Assembly (NCBI GenBank): GCA_963747535.1
Contig: CAVVFX010000025.1
Span: 394,312 to 458,311, forward strand
Direction of reading: 5' to 3'
Length of the DNA: 64,000 nt
Source: CAVVFX01 sp963747535
GTDB taxonomy: Bacteria; Acidobacteriota; Terriglobia; Bryobacterales; Bryobacteraceae
The notes beneath the pieces were generated by a model that searched no databases, was not told where the DNA came from, and saw only the letters and a program-made list of their open reading frames with translations. Each line of letters begins with the position of its first letter. Within the stretch, counting starts at the first letter, position 1. The position numbers and the translations under genes are program-made. Of this stretch, positions 36,939 to 45,070 are shown in pieces.

Positions 36939-38192
36939 ATGCCCTCGGGCTTGATTCTCGCCCTGCTGCTATTTCTCTCCGTGGACCTGCACCAGGCAGT
37001 GCGCTCGGGCGACGCTCCAGCTACGCAAGCCATTCTGGCCACCGGCTTCAACCCCAATACCCGCGACGAATTCGGCGCCACCGCTTTGCACGATGCCGTC
37101 TGGACCGGTCACCTTGAGCTCGTGCGTATGCTGCTCGATCATGGCGCAGACCCCAACATCCCTCACGGCGAGTCCGGTTCCGCACCGTTGCACTACGCAG
37201 CCATGAAAGGTCAGACCGCGATCGCCACGCTGCTGCTGGATCACGGCGCCAACATCCAGGCCGTCGACCACTCCGGCAGTACCGCATTGCATCTCGCCGC
37301 GGCGCGCGGGTATGTCGACGTGGTGAAATTGTTGATCGCCCGGAGAGCGCAGATCGACGCCACGGATCACAGCGGGTCCACACCGCTCGACGTCGCGGCC
37401 TGGAAAGGGTATCGCGATGCCGCAGCAGCCCTGATCGCAGCCGGGGCCAATGTTAACGCGGTCAACGATGAGAACGGCTCGACGCCGCTCAACGACGCCG
37501 CGACTCACGGCTTTCCTGATGTGGTCGAACTGCTGCTCTTGTCCCGAGCGGATCCCGACATCCGCGATAAGACCGGCGCCACGCCGCTCGAGAATGCCGC
37601 GCGATTCCTGCATTCTGATTGCGTCAAACTCCTGCTGGCGAAATCCCAACCTTCGCAAGTCCAGCGCCCCGACTCTCCCGAGACGAGCCTGCTCGAAGAA
37701 GCCGTACTGAAGGGCCAGACCGATGTGGTGGAGATGCTGCTCTCGCGCGGCGCAAATGTCAACGTGCGGTGCAAGTCGGGTTCGACGCCCCTCCACGATG
37801 CCGCACTAAAAGGCCAGCAGCGAATTGCCGTGCTGCTGCTCAACGCCGGCGCACAAGTGAACGCGCGGAACAGCTATGGAGCGACCCCGCTGCACGATGC
37901 AGCCCTGGCAGGCAATCAGGAGATCGTGCTGCTGTTGCTGGCGCACGGAGCGGAAATCAATGCCCGTGAAACCGACTCTGGTTCTACGCCGCTGTACGGT
38001 GCGGCATCCATGGGCCGGGAGGCGGTCGTACGCCTGCTGCTGGAGAAGGGCGCGGATGTCAATATTGGAACCAACGCCGGCTCCAGTCCGCTGCACACTG
38101 CTTTGGAAAATGGCTTTCTGCCGGTCGCGCAGCTTCTCAAATCCGCTGGCGGAAAAGATACCGGCTCGCCGCTAGCCAGAGAGCACGACTGA
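36939..38192 (+). CDS. Exported ankyrin-repeat protein
   Basis: 417 aa composed almost wholly of ankyrin repeats after a short hydrophobic start (GLILALLLFLSVDLHQA), which could be a signal peptide. About 12 units of 33 residues can be counted, with the usual TPLHDAALKGQ...LLLNAGAQVNAR pattern; one unit near residues 230-260 is irregular (QPSQVQRPDSPETSLLEEA). Ankyrin arrays bind other proteins. With an export signal it may act in the periplasm, like the catalase-linked AnkB of Pseudomonas, but no partner is evident here. Confidence 0.9.
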   Translation: MPSGLILALLLFLSVDLHQAVRSGDAPATQAILATGFNPNTRDEFGATALHDAVWTGHLELVRMLLDHGADPNIPHGESGSAPLHYAAMKGQTAIATLLLDHGANIQAVDHSGSTALHLAAARGYVDVVKLLIARRAQIDATDHSGSTPLDVAAWKGYRDAAAALIAAGANVNAVNDENGSTPLNDAATHGFPDVVELLLLSRADPDIRDKTGATPLENAARFLHSDCVKLLLAKSQPSQVQRPDSPETSLLEEAVLKGQTDVVEMLLSRGANVNVRCKSGSTPLHDAALKGQQRIAVLLLNAGAQVNARNSYGATPLHDAALAGNQEIVLLLLAHGAEINARETDSGSTPLYGAASMGREAVVRLLLEKGADVNIGTNAGSSPLHTALENGFLPVAQLLKSAGGKDTGSPLAREHD

Positions 38193-38226
38193 CACGGGAC
38201 TCATCGCAGCAGGACCGTCGCCCTAC

Positions 38227-39198
38227 CTACGCGAACAGAATACTCACCGACGTCTCCTCGTGGATCGATTGCACCGCGCGGGCCAGCAGCGGAGCGACCG
38301 GGAGGGCACGAATCTTGCGGCACCTGCGCGCTTCTTCATTCAAAGGAATGGAGTCCGAGAAGATCACTTCCTGAATCGGCGACGCGATAATCCGCTCGAC
38401 GGCGGGTCCGGACAGGACGGCGTGCGTGGCACAGGCGGAGACACTCGCGGCTCCGTATTCCAATAACGCTTCAGCGCCCTTTACCAGAGTGCCGGCGGTG
38501 TCGATAATATCGTCCACGATCAGACAGTTTTCGCCCTTGACGTCGCCGATGACGTTCATGACCTCAGCCACATTGGCTTCTTCGCGACGCTTATCGATGA
38601 TGGCTAGAGGAGCGTTCAGGCGCTTGGCGACCGACCGGGCCCGCTCCACGCCTCCGGCATCCGGCGAGACCACCGTCAGGTTGGGTGAATCCACGCGCTT
38701 GAAGTAATCGATCATCACAGGACGAAAAAAGAGGTGATCCACGGGAATGTCGAAGAATCCCTGGATCTGGGCGGCATGCAGATCGAGTGCCATCACGCGA
38801 TGCGCGCCGGCGCGTTCGAGCAGACTGGCGACCAGCTTCGCCGATACCGGCACGCGCGGCTTGTCCTTGCGGTCCTGTCGGCCGTAGCCGTAATAGGGTA
38901 GCACCGCGGTAACCCGCTCGGCGGAGGCGCGCTTGAGCGCGTCGATAAACAGGAGCAGTTCCAGGAGATGCCGCTCAACGGGGGTGCACGTGGGCTGGAC
39001 CACGAAAACGTCCGCGCCGCGTACGTTTTCGAGGATCTGCAAGTTGATCTCACCGTCGGAGAAGGTCTTCAGTTTCACCGCGCCAAGCTCCAGCCCGAGA
39101 CACTGGCACATGTCCTCGGCTAGCTTGGGATTGGCGGAACCGGTGAAGATCTTAATGCGGTCTGAATTCATCGCTCGTACCGGCTTCGGGGCGGCCAT
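38227..39198 (-). CDS. prs: Ribose-phosphate pyrophosphokinase
   Basis: Makes PRPP from ribose-5-phosphate and ATP for nucleotide, His and Trp synthesis. 323 aa. Signatures: KIFTGSANPKLAEDMCQCLG, ADVFVVQPTCTPVERHLLEL, YGYGRQDRKDKPRVPVSAKLV, VVSPDAGGVERARSVAKRL and the PRPP loop LIVDDIIDTAGTLVKGAEAL. The ATG at 39198 has AAAGGTG 6 bases upstream; a second ATG nine codons later gives the more usual N-terminus. Downstream it converges with the ankyrin gene. Confidence 0.97.
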   Translation of the reverse strand: MAAPKPVRAMNSDRIKIFTGSANPKLAEDMCQCLGLELGAVKLKTFSDGEINLQILENVRGADVFVVQPTCTPVERHLLELLLFIDALKRASAERVTAVLPYYGYGRQDRKDKPRVPVSAKLVASLLERAGAHRVMALDLHAAQIQGFFDIPVDHLFFRPVMIDYFKRVDSPNLTVVSPDAGGVERARSVAKRLNAPLAIIDKRREEANVAEVMNVIGDVKGENCLIVDDIIDTAGTLVKGAEALLEYGAASVSACATHAVLSGPAVERIIASPIQEVIFSDSIPLNEEARRCRKIRALPVAPLLARAVQSIHEETSVSILFA

Positions 39199-39643
39199 CA
39201 GTTCACCTTTAATATTAGTTTTGAACCGGCGGGGACGATTCGCCGGGAACCCTGGGCGCGGTCGCAGTGTGCGTTCGCAACCATTTCATTTTGAATCGCC
39301 TGGGCCTTCTTACTGAATCGATTGCGTCAAGTATTCTGGAGCGAGGGTGTGGTTCGCCGACACATCCTCCCTAGCCGGCGTAGAAATCGCTACGCCACCA
39401 ACATCGGGCTGGAACAACCAGCTTATTTTGTAATGGATTTGTTGTCAACCGGGCAAAGTCAGGTTGTAGCTCCGGCGCCGGTATTAGAGCAATCGTTTCA
39501 ACGCCAACTACACAATCCGCGGCTGATTGTTCCGCGGACTGACAGCCCTGGATCCCGCTGCATCTGGTGAGTTGCCGGCGGCGAGAATTGCGGCCGCTGC
39601 GCCACCCCTCCCAGGGTCTCCGCGAGAAGGAAATGCGGGCGCG
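39199..39643. other. Intergenic region between the ADOP gene and prs
   Basis: 445 bases without a convincing gene. It holds a perfect hairpin at 39377-39396 (GGCGTAG, loop AAATCG, CTACGCC) with no T-run, and a CCGGCGCCGG palindrome near 39472-39481. Frames present lack coding character. I looked for a tRNA because tRNA genes can precede prs, but found no cloverleaf. The prs promoter should lie near the AT-rich stretch at 39205-39225. Confidence 0.45.
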
Positions 39644-42067
39644 TCAATCCACGCGCAAAGCCGTCATGGGATCGAGCCTCGAAGCTCGCCGGGCAGGCAG
39701 ATACCCCGCCGCCACACCGACCGTCAACAGCACCAGGACGGTCGCGCTAAAGGTTACCGGATCAGTCGGCGCCAACTGGTAGAGCAGGGAAGCGGTTACG
39801 CGCGCGACGACCAGAGCGCCCAGTGTTCCGATGACAACTCCGCTCAACACCATCGCCAGCGTCCGTCCCATCACGTCGCGTTTCACTTGTCCGGTCGACG
39901 CACCCAGCGCCATGCGAATCCCAATTTCGGGAACCCGTTGGGTGACGGTGTAGGAGACGACGCCGTAAATTCCGATCGATGCCAGCAGCAGGGCCGTCAG
40001 GGCAAAAGCACTCAGCAGCATTACCATGAACCGGCGAGGCGAAACCGCCCGTTCGACCAGTTCGCCCAGCGGCTGGTACTCTGCCGTCGGCAGATTGGGG
40101 TCTACGCCGCGCAGCGCGGCTCTCATGGCCGGAGCCAGGGAGTCGAGAGGGACCTTAGTCCTGACCACCAGTTCCACCGAATTGTCCGTGGCTTGGGTGA
40201 TCGGCAGGTACATTTCCAGGCCGCCTTCCTCTTCGAGCGCCTGGTGACGCACATTGCCAACGACTCCCACGACACGCCGTTCCTGGTCCGCTCTCATGAG
40301 CTGACCAATGGCATCCTGGCCAGGCCAGAGGCGGCGCGCCATCTTCTGGTTGATGATGATGACCTTGTCGCTATCGGCCGTGTCGCGTTCGCTAAATTCC
40401 CGGCCCGCGATCAGCGGAATCTTCATGGTGCTGAGATAGCGCCAGTCGACCAGGCGCGGGTGGCTGAGGGGCATCTGCCCTTTCGGATAGGTGACGCCGC
40501 GTGCGGCTGCGCCCCAACTTCGGTCGCGGCTGAGCGGCAGGGCGTCGGTAATGCCGGCCGACTCTACACCAGGAATTGCCTCGACAGCTCGCACCAACCG
40601 GTCGTAGAAGGCCACCTGCTGCATAGCTGTCTGGTACTTGGCTCCCGAATCGATGCGCCATGCCGCCGCGCGTTCCGGCCGGAAGCCCAGGTCGACGTCG
40701 AGCACGCGCAGAAAGCTGTGGATCAGCAGGCCCGCTCCGACCAGCAGGATACACGCAAACGCCACTTCCGAAACCACCAGCAGGCGCCGCGTCCAGGCGC
40801 TTCGCCGGCCTTCACTCATGCCGCGCCCCGCGTCTTTGAGCGACTCGGATTGGTGCGTACTCGAGATCTGCAGCGCCGGTACCAGGCCGAACAGGAATCC
40901 TGCCGTCACAGTCGCGAGCAGCGTGAATAGCAGCGCTGACCCATCCATTTGAACCGTGCGCAGCAGCGGGATACTGACGCCGCGGATGACGCTGAGCGAT
41001 CGGATCCCGGCGTACGCGATGGCCAGCCCTACCACCGCTCCGGCGCACGCCAGAATCAGGCTCTCGACGAGCATCTGGCGCACCAGGCGTCCGCGGCTGG
41101 CGCCCAATGCCGAGCGAATGGCCATCTCCTTCCGGCGTGAGGCCGCTCGGGCCAGCAAGAGGTTCGAGAGATTGGCGCAGGCCACCAGTAGCACCGCTCC
41201 GACGGCGCAAAGGAGCACCAGCAGTCCGCGGCGAAACCGGCCTGTCAGATACTCCTGCAAGGGCGTCAGTTTGGCGCCGAAGGACCAGCGGTCACGGTGC
41301 GCCTGGCGGATCTGGTCGTTGATCAAGTCGAACTCGGCCTGCGCACGCTGAACGGTCACGCCAGGTTTCAACCGTCCGATCACGGCGAGAGTGTTGCCCC
41401 AGCGGTCGGTTTCAGCGGTGATGGGAAAGGGCACCAGCATATCGACGCGGGAGCCGGGCGTGAACACCGAGCTGAAATCGAAACTGGCGGGCAAAATGCC
41501 GACAACCGTCCGCGGCTTATCGTTTAAGGTGATCGACTTCCCGACAATCTGCGGATCGGACCCAAAGCGGCCTTCCCACAGACCGTGCGTGAGAATCACC
41601 GCTTGCTTGCCGTTAAAGGTGCATTCGTCCGGCGAGAAGTTTCGGCCCAGCGCGGGTTGCACGCCCAGGAAGGAGAGAAAATTCTGTTCGACGCCGGCTC
41701 CGATCAGCCGCTCCGGCTCACCGGTCCCGACCATCGTGTAGGTGCCATAGTCGAAAAACGCGAAGTAAGATGTCAGGCCCTCAAAGGACTGGTTCATTCG
41801 GTTCCAGTCCTGATAGTTGTCGACCTTGGTGGTTTGGGACGAGAGTCCGCCATCGCCGCCCGCCCCTGCATTCGCGATCCAGACCAGCCTCTCCGAATCG
41901 CGAAACTGCATGGGACGGAAGAGCAGGGTATTCACGATACTGAATATCGCGGTATTGGAGCCGACGCCTAACCCAATGATCAGGACCGCGGCTAAAGCGA
42001 ATCCGGAGTCGTGGCGGAGCCGTCGCAATGTATACCGAATATCTTGGACCAGAGTGTCCCAGTGCAT
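39644..42067 (-). CDS. ADOP-type ABC permease (MacB/FtsX-like, duplicated)
   Basis: 807-aa permease of the acidobacterial duplicated orphan permease type. The start is typical (DIRYTLRRLRHDSGFALAAV, then IIGLGVGSNTAIFSIVNTLL). A periplasmic MacB_PCD domain follows, then three TM helices (about 285-400), a second periplasmic domain (about 440-660) and three more helices ending DPVTFSATVLVLLTVGVAAGYLPARRASRL. Two FtsX domains are thus in one chain. No ATPase gene adjoins it. Substrate unknown; relatives export peptides, lipids or drugs or act as mechanotransmission proteins. Confidence 0.92.
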   Translation of the reverse strand: MHWDTLVQDIRYTLRRLRHDSGFALAAVLIIGLGVGSNTAIFSIVNTLLFRPMQFRDSERLVWIANAGAGGDGGLSSQTTKVDNYQDWNRMNQSFEGLTSYFAFFDYGTYTMVGTGEPERLIGAGVEQNFLSFLGVQPALGRNFSPDECTFNGKQAVILTHGLWEGRFGSDPQIVGKSITLNDKPRTVVGILPASFDFSSVFTPGSRVDMLVPFPITAETDRWGNTLAVIGRLKPGVTVQRAQAEFDLINDQIRQAHRDRWSFGAKLTPLQEYLTGRFRRGLLVLLCAVGAVLLVACANLSNLLLARAASRRKEMAIRSALGASRGRLVRQMLVESLILACAGAVVGLAIAYAGIRSLSVIRGVSIPLLRTVQMDGSALLFTLLATVTAGFLFGLVPALQISSTHQSESLKDAGRGMSEGRRSAWTRRLLVVSEVAFACILLVGAGLLIHSFLRVLDVDLGFRPERAAAWRIDSGAKYQTAMQQVAFYDRLVRAVEAIPGVESAGITDALPLSRDRSWGAAARGVTYPKGQMPLSHPRLVDWRYLSTMKIPLIAGREFSERDTADSDKVIIINQKMARRLWPGQDAIGQLMRADQERRVVGVVGNVRHQALEEEGGLEMYLPITQATDNSVELVVRTKVPLDSLAPAMRAALRGVDPNLPTAEYQPLGELVERAVSPRRFMVMLLSAFALTALLLASIGIYGVVSYTVTQRVPEIGIRMALGASTGQVKRDVMGRTLAMVLSGVVIGTLGALVVARVTASLLYQLAPTDPVTFSATVLVLLTVGVAAGYLPARRASRLDPMTALRVD

Positions 42068-42147
42068 TGCCTATCTATACCTCGCATCGGCCGAACGGTT
42101 ACTACTAAGACGAAATGACTGAGGATTCGGTTCGCAAAAGATGTGCC

Positions 42148-43215
42148 ATGCTGGTAAACATGCGTTTGGTGTTTCTCGCGATGGTCAGCACCCTGGGAAT
42201 GTTCGGGCAGACACCCGCACCCATCCGCACTGGTCCCGGCGTCGGTTCCCCGGTGCCGAAATTCGAGGCGCAGGACCAGCATGGACGGGTTCGGACGCTC
42301 GAAAGCATTTCCGGTCCCAAGGGCGCACTGCTGGTATTTTTCCGGTCAGCCGACTGGTGACCCTACTGCAAGGTCCAACTCGTGGAGCTGGAGCATGATT
42401 TCCCGCGGATCCAGGCGCAGGGCTTCGGCCTCGCAGCCATCAGTTACGACTCGGTTGCCATCCTGCAGAACTTTGCGGAGCGGCGTGGCATTACGTTTCC
42501 CCTGTTGTCCGATCCGCAGTCCAAGATCATCCAAAGCTTCGGCATTCTGAACGAATCCGCGCCCAGGAACACGCCTTTTTCCGGCATTCCCTATCCGGGA
42601 ACCTATCTGGTCGACCGCCAGGGCGTCGTGATTTCCAAGTTCTTCGTGGACGATTTCAAGGAGCGCGACACGGCGGCCGAGATCCTGGTGAAACAGTTTG
42701 GCATTCGGACCGAGGAAGCGCACTCCACCGCGGAGACCAAATATTTCCAGCTCGCGACTTCCTCGAGTAACGAGCTCGTACACCAGGGTCAGCACATCTC
42801 GCTGGTCGTGGATCTCGACCTGAAGCCCAGGATACACGTCTACGCTCCGGGCGTTCAGGGCGGCTACATTCCGATCGATTGGAAGCTGCCCGATAGTGCC
42901 GGGTACAAAGTATTGACGGCTGTGTATCCCAAGCCTCAGGTGATTCACCTGGACGTGATTAAGGAGACCGTCCCGGTATTTTTAGGGCAAGTACGGCTGG
43001 TACGGGATATCGTGATCGGCACCGACGCGCAGGTTAAACCGCTCCTCGGCAGCGCCAACGAATTGACGGTGGAAGGTTCGCTGCGCTATCAGGTGTGTGA
43101 CGACAAGGAGTGCTATTTGCCCTCGACACAGCCGCTGAAGTGGGTCCTGAAGTTCGAACCTTTGGACCGCCAACGGGTCCCCCCGGAGTTGCAGCGCAAG
43201 ACTGGGGGGGAGTAG
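42148..43215 (+). CDS. Probable selenoprotein: redoxin domain (Sec-x-x-Cys) fused to a DsbD N-terminal-like domain
   Basis: The frame runs through TGA at 42358-42360 and continues with full homology. It reads LVFFRSADW-U-PYCKVQLVELEHDF, where thioredoxin-fold relatives have SADWCPYCK. Sec would be residue 71 and the resolving Cys residue 74 in a 355-aa protein. An N-terminal signal (MRLVFLAMVSTLGMFGQ) and AhpC/TSA-like fold (residues about 30-190; PFSGIPYPGTYLVDRQGVV) are followed by a DsbD-alpha-like domain (about 205-345) with CDDKECYLP. A SECIS-like hairpin lies 14-32 bases after the UGA. Starts at 42115, 42148 or 42160 are possible. The downstream half has no start codon with a ribosome-binding site. 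It is divergent from the ADOP gene. Confidence 0.82.
42374..42392 (+). promoter_or_regulatory. SECIS-like hairpin downstream of the in-frame UGA
   Basis: UCCA-A-CUC, loop GUG, GAG-C-UGGA: 7 paired bases with one internal mismatch. The apical loop starts 22 bases after the UGA, near the 19-base distance in E. coli fdhF. The loop holds G residues as bacterial SECIS loops do. It also encodes the conserved QLVELE stretch, so coding constraint may account for part of it. Confidence 0.5.
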
Positions 43216-43408
43216 GCGTTTGCGCCTGCTCTCGCGCGCTGGAGGGACTTCCGCCCCTTGCATGCTAAGCAAACTCTCTGCTCCGTATGGACTTATACAT
43301 TCTTTTTAGCCGAATCCTCCCGGCGTTTCGTGCTATCTTCCGTAGTAGTAGAAGGTTACGGCAGCACCAGTGAAACCGGACGGGCGCGTCGCGCGTAGAC
43401 ATGAGCGT

Positions 43409-44080
43409 ATGGGAACACTGGCCGGAACCTTACCACTACCCGCAATTGGAAATCGAGCAGTAGTCAGAACGCGAGTGGACTATCAGAATACCCAGGAAGG
43501 CGCCCTGGTTCGGCGCGCGCAATCGGGCGACGAAACGGCTTTCCAGGAAATCGTGGAGAAATACCAATCCAAGGTGTTCTCCATCATTCATGGCATCGTC
43601 CGGCAGCGCAACGATGTAGAAGACATCGCCCAGCAGGTGTTCGCCAAAGTCTATTTTTCCATCCGGAATTTCGATTTCCGCAGTTCGCTGATCACCTGGA
43701 TCTACAAGATCACGGTCAACGAATGCTTCGATTATCTGCGCAAGAAGAAGGTGCGCAAACTGGTTTACGAGAGCGATCTGAGCGAAGACGAGGTCCGCCG
43801 GGTGGAGAATACTGAGCCAGCGGTCGACCGGCAGCCTTCCGCGGATACTACTCTCGCGCGTCGGGATTATGTGTTGAAGTTGATGTCGCGCGTTTCGGAA
43901 GAGGAGCGCGCCCTGCTCATGCTCAAGGAAGTGGAAGGTTATTCGGTAGAAGAACTTGCCGATATGATGAGCATGAATGAGAATACAATTAAGGTTAAAC
44001 TTTTTCGTGCCCGGCAGAAGCTGGTGAAAGCCTCGCAGAGGCTGGATCGGCCGGGATTGGTAAATAGTGAAAAAGGATAG
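43409..44080 (+). CDS. ECF RNA polymerase sigma factor (module 1)
   Basis: About 223 aa. Region 2 is clear (EGALVRRAQSGDETAFQEIV, then RNDVEDIAQQVFAKVYFSI and FRSSLITWIYKITVNECFDYL); region 4 is EERALLMLKEVEGYSVEELA and NTIKVKLFRARQKL. It resembles RpoE-like acidobacterial factors. The start is uncertain: GTG 43370 and ATG 43409 are both usable, and homology begins only near 43470. The anti-sigma gene follows 48 bases later. Target promoters are unknown. Confidence 0.92.
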   Translation: MGTLAGTLPLPAIGNRAVVRTRVDYQNTQEGALVRRAQSGDETAFQEIVEKYQSKVFSIIHGIVRQRNDVEDIAQQVFAKVYFSIRNFDFRSSLITWIYKITVNECFDYLRKKKVRKLVYESDLSEDEVRRVENTEPAVDRQPSADTTLARRDYVLKLMSRVSEEERALLMLKEVEGYSVEELADMMSMNENTIKVKLFRARQKLVKASQRLDRPGLVNSEKG

Positions 44081-44128
44081 CAGGCGTCAAGATCTGCATC
44101 CGTCAACCGGTTTTTTTCAGGGAAGCAT

Positions 44129-44590
44129 ATGCATGACGAAATTCTCAACGAGCTCGAAGAGTATTTGAGCGGCGAACCCGTATCGCGTTCTTTTACTCAG
44201 CACTTGGAAGTTTGTCCGCCTTGCGCTCACGAAATGGACGAGATGGAGCAGCTCTCGGTATCCCTCCAGTCTTTCCGCGTCGAAGCGGCAGAGGCAATTC
44301 ATCCGCCCCTTGGCTTTTACGCCAAGGTCGCCCGAACCATCGAGACCGAGCAGAAATCACCCCTATGGGGAATCTTTGCGCCCGACCTCCAGTTTTTCCG
44401 TAAAGTTGCGTTCGCGTCGCTGATGTTGTTGGCCATCTTGGGGAGCTACCTGGTTTCCCGGGAGTCTGATTACGCGACTTCGGTTGCAACCGAACAGGCT
44501 ACACTGACCGAGCACAACGTCTCGGCTCCTCATGAAAGCCCGGCTGACCGGCAGCATATTCTGGTCACTTTGGCGGCTTACGAGCACTGA
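44129..44590 (+). CDS. Anti-sigma factor with zinc-finger HxxxCxxC
   Basis: 153-aa single-pass membrane protein. The cytosolic N-terminus carries the zf-HC2 anti-sigma motif (LEEYLSGEPVSRSF, then QHLEVCPPCAHEM). One TM helix (about 93-113; VAFASLMLLAILGSYLVSR) is followed by a short periplasmic tail. It would hold the sigma factor encoded just upstream at the membrane. It ends 4 bases before the next gene, so the three genes form an operon. Confidence 0.88.
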   Translation: MHDEILNELEEYLSGEPVSRSFTQHLEVCPPCAHEMDEMEQLSVSLQSFRVEAAEAIHPPLGFYAKVARTIETEQKSPLWGIFAPDLQFFRKVAFASLMLLAILGSYLVSRESDYATSVATEQATLTEHNVSAPHESPADRQHILVTLAAYEH

Positions 44591-44594
44591 GGAA

Positions 44595-44942
44595 ATGTCG
44601 ACCCTGGTTGCGCCTCCCAAGAGCGCTAAAGCCACTCTTTGTCTTTCTTTCGCTCTCATTTACTTGTGCGGCATCGTAACTGGTGCGCTGTTCATGAATA
44701 TGAGAAATCACCCGGGCCGCGTCGTAGATCGCGGCCATTTCAGCTCCCACGCTGAAGTCGAGCGTCTGCATAAGGACCTCGATCTTACCACTGAGCAGAC
44801 CCGCCAATTAGCGATGATCCTCGACGACGTTGCAAAATACTACGACAACGTTTTGTCAGATGGACAGACGCGCGTCATGCAGATTCTCGACAACAAACAG
44901 AAGGCGAAGTTCCAGCAGTTGCTCGCGACCGAAGGGCATTAG
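44595..44942 (+). CDS. Membrane-anchored periplasmic protein, CpxP/Spy-like helical pattern
   Basis: 115 aa. One N-terminal TM helix (ATLCLSFALIYLCGIVTGAL) anchors a helical periplasmic part with LHKDLDLTTEQTRQLAMILD and QTRVMQILDNKQKAKFQQLL. The 'LT-x-EQ ... L ... KF-x-x-L' layout recalls the periplasmic stress sensors CpxP/Spy and heavy-metal-resistance (CnrX/ZraP) proteins. It may therefore be the sensory partner of the sigma/anti-sigma pair, by inference from context. The ATG at 44595 overlaps no other gene and has TGAGGA upstream. Confidence 0.7.
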   Translation: MSTLVAPPKSAKATLCLSFALIYLCGIVTGALFMNMRNHPGRVVDRGHFSSHAEVERLHKDLDLTTEQTRQLAMILDDVAKYYDNVLSDGQTRVMQILDNKQKAKFQQLLATEGH

Positions 44943-44961
44943 GCGTCTTCCGCTTTTCGTC

Positions 44962-45070
44962 GTCCGTTATCCGTTCCCGTCTTCGGTTGTTAGCTAGAAT
45001 AGTCATCAGTTGTCAGCCAGAAACCACGGCGCTGACATCCGATTCGGACAACAAAAAACGGACAACGGAC
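44962..45070. repeat. Inverted repeat of CCGTTRTCCGTT units, copy 2
   Basis: Left arm GTCCGTTATCCGTT (44962-44975) and right arm AACGGACAACGGAC (45057-45070) are complementary at 13 of 14 positions. The right arm ends exactly before the glgA ATG. The same unit composition appears at 30778-30852. The spacer here is 81 bases. Confidence 0.55.

Noticed and set aside
39377..39396. tRNA-like structure upstream of prs
   Set aside because: Only a single 7-bp hairpin is present; no D-arm, anticodon arm or T-arm could be arranged around it on either strand.
39527..40930. 467-aa rightward frame opposite the ADOP gene
   Set aside because: Antisense composition and no motif; the leftward permease frame has full domain structure.
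42115..42360. Reading the selenoprotein as two separate genes (42115-42360 and 42382-43215)
   Set aside because: The first would end in the middle of the redox motif and the second would start at a GTG without a ribosome-binding site. The shared frame and family sequence across the TGA favour one protein.
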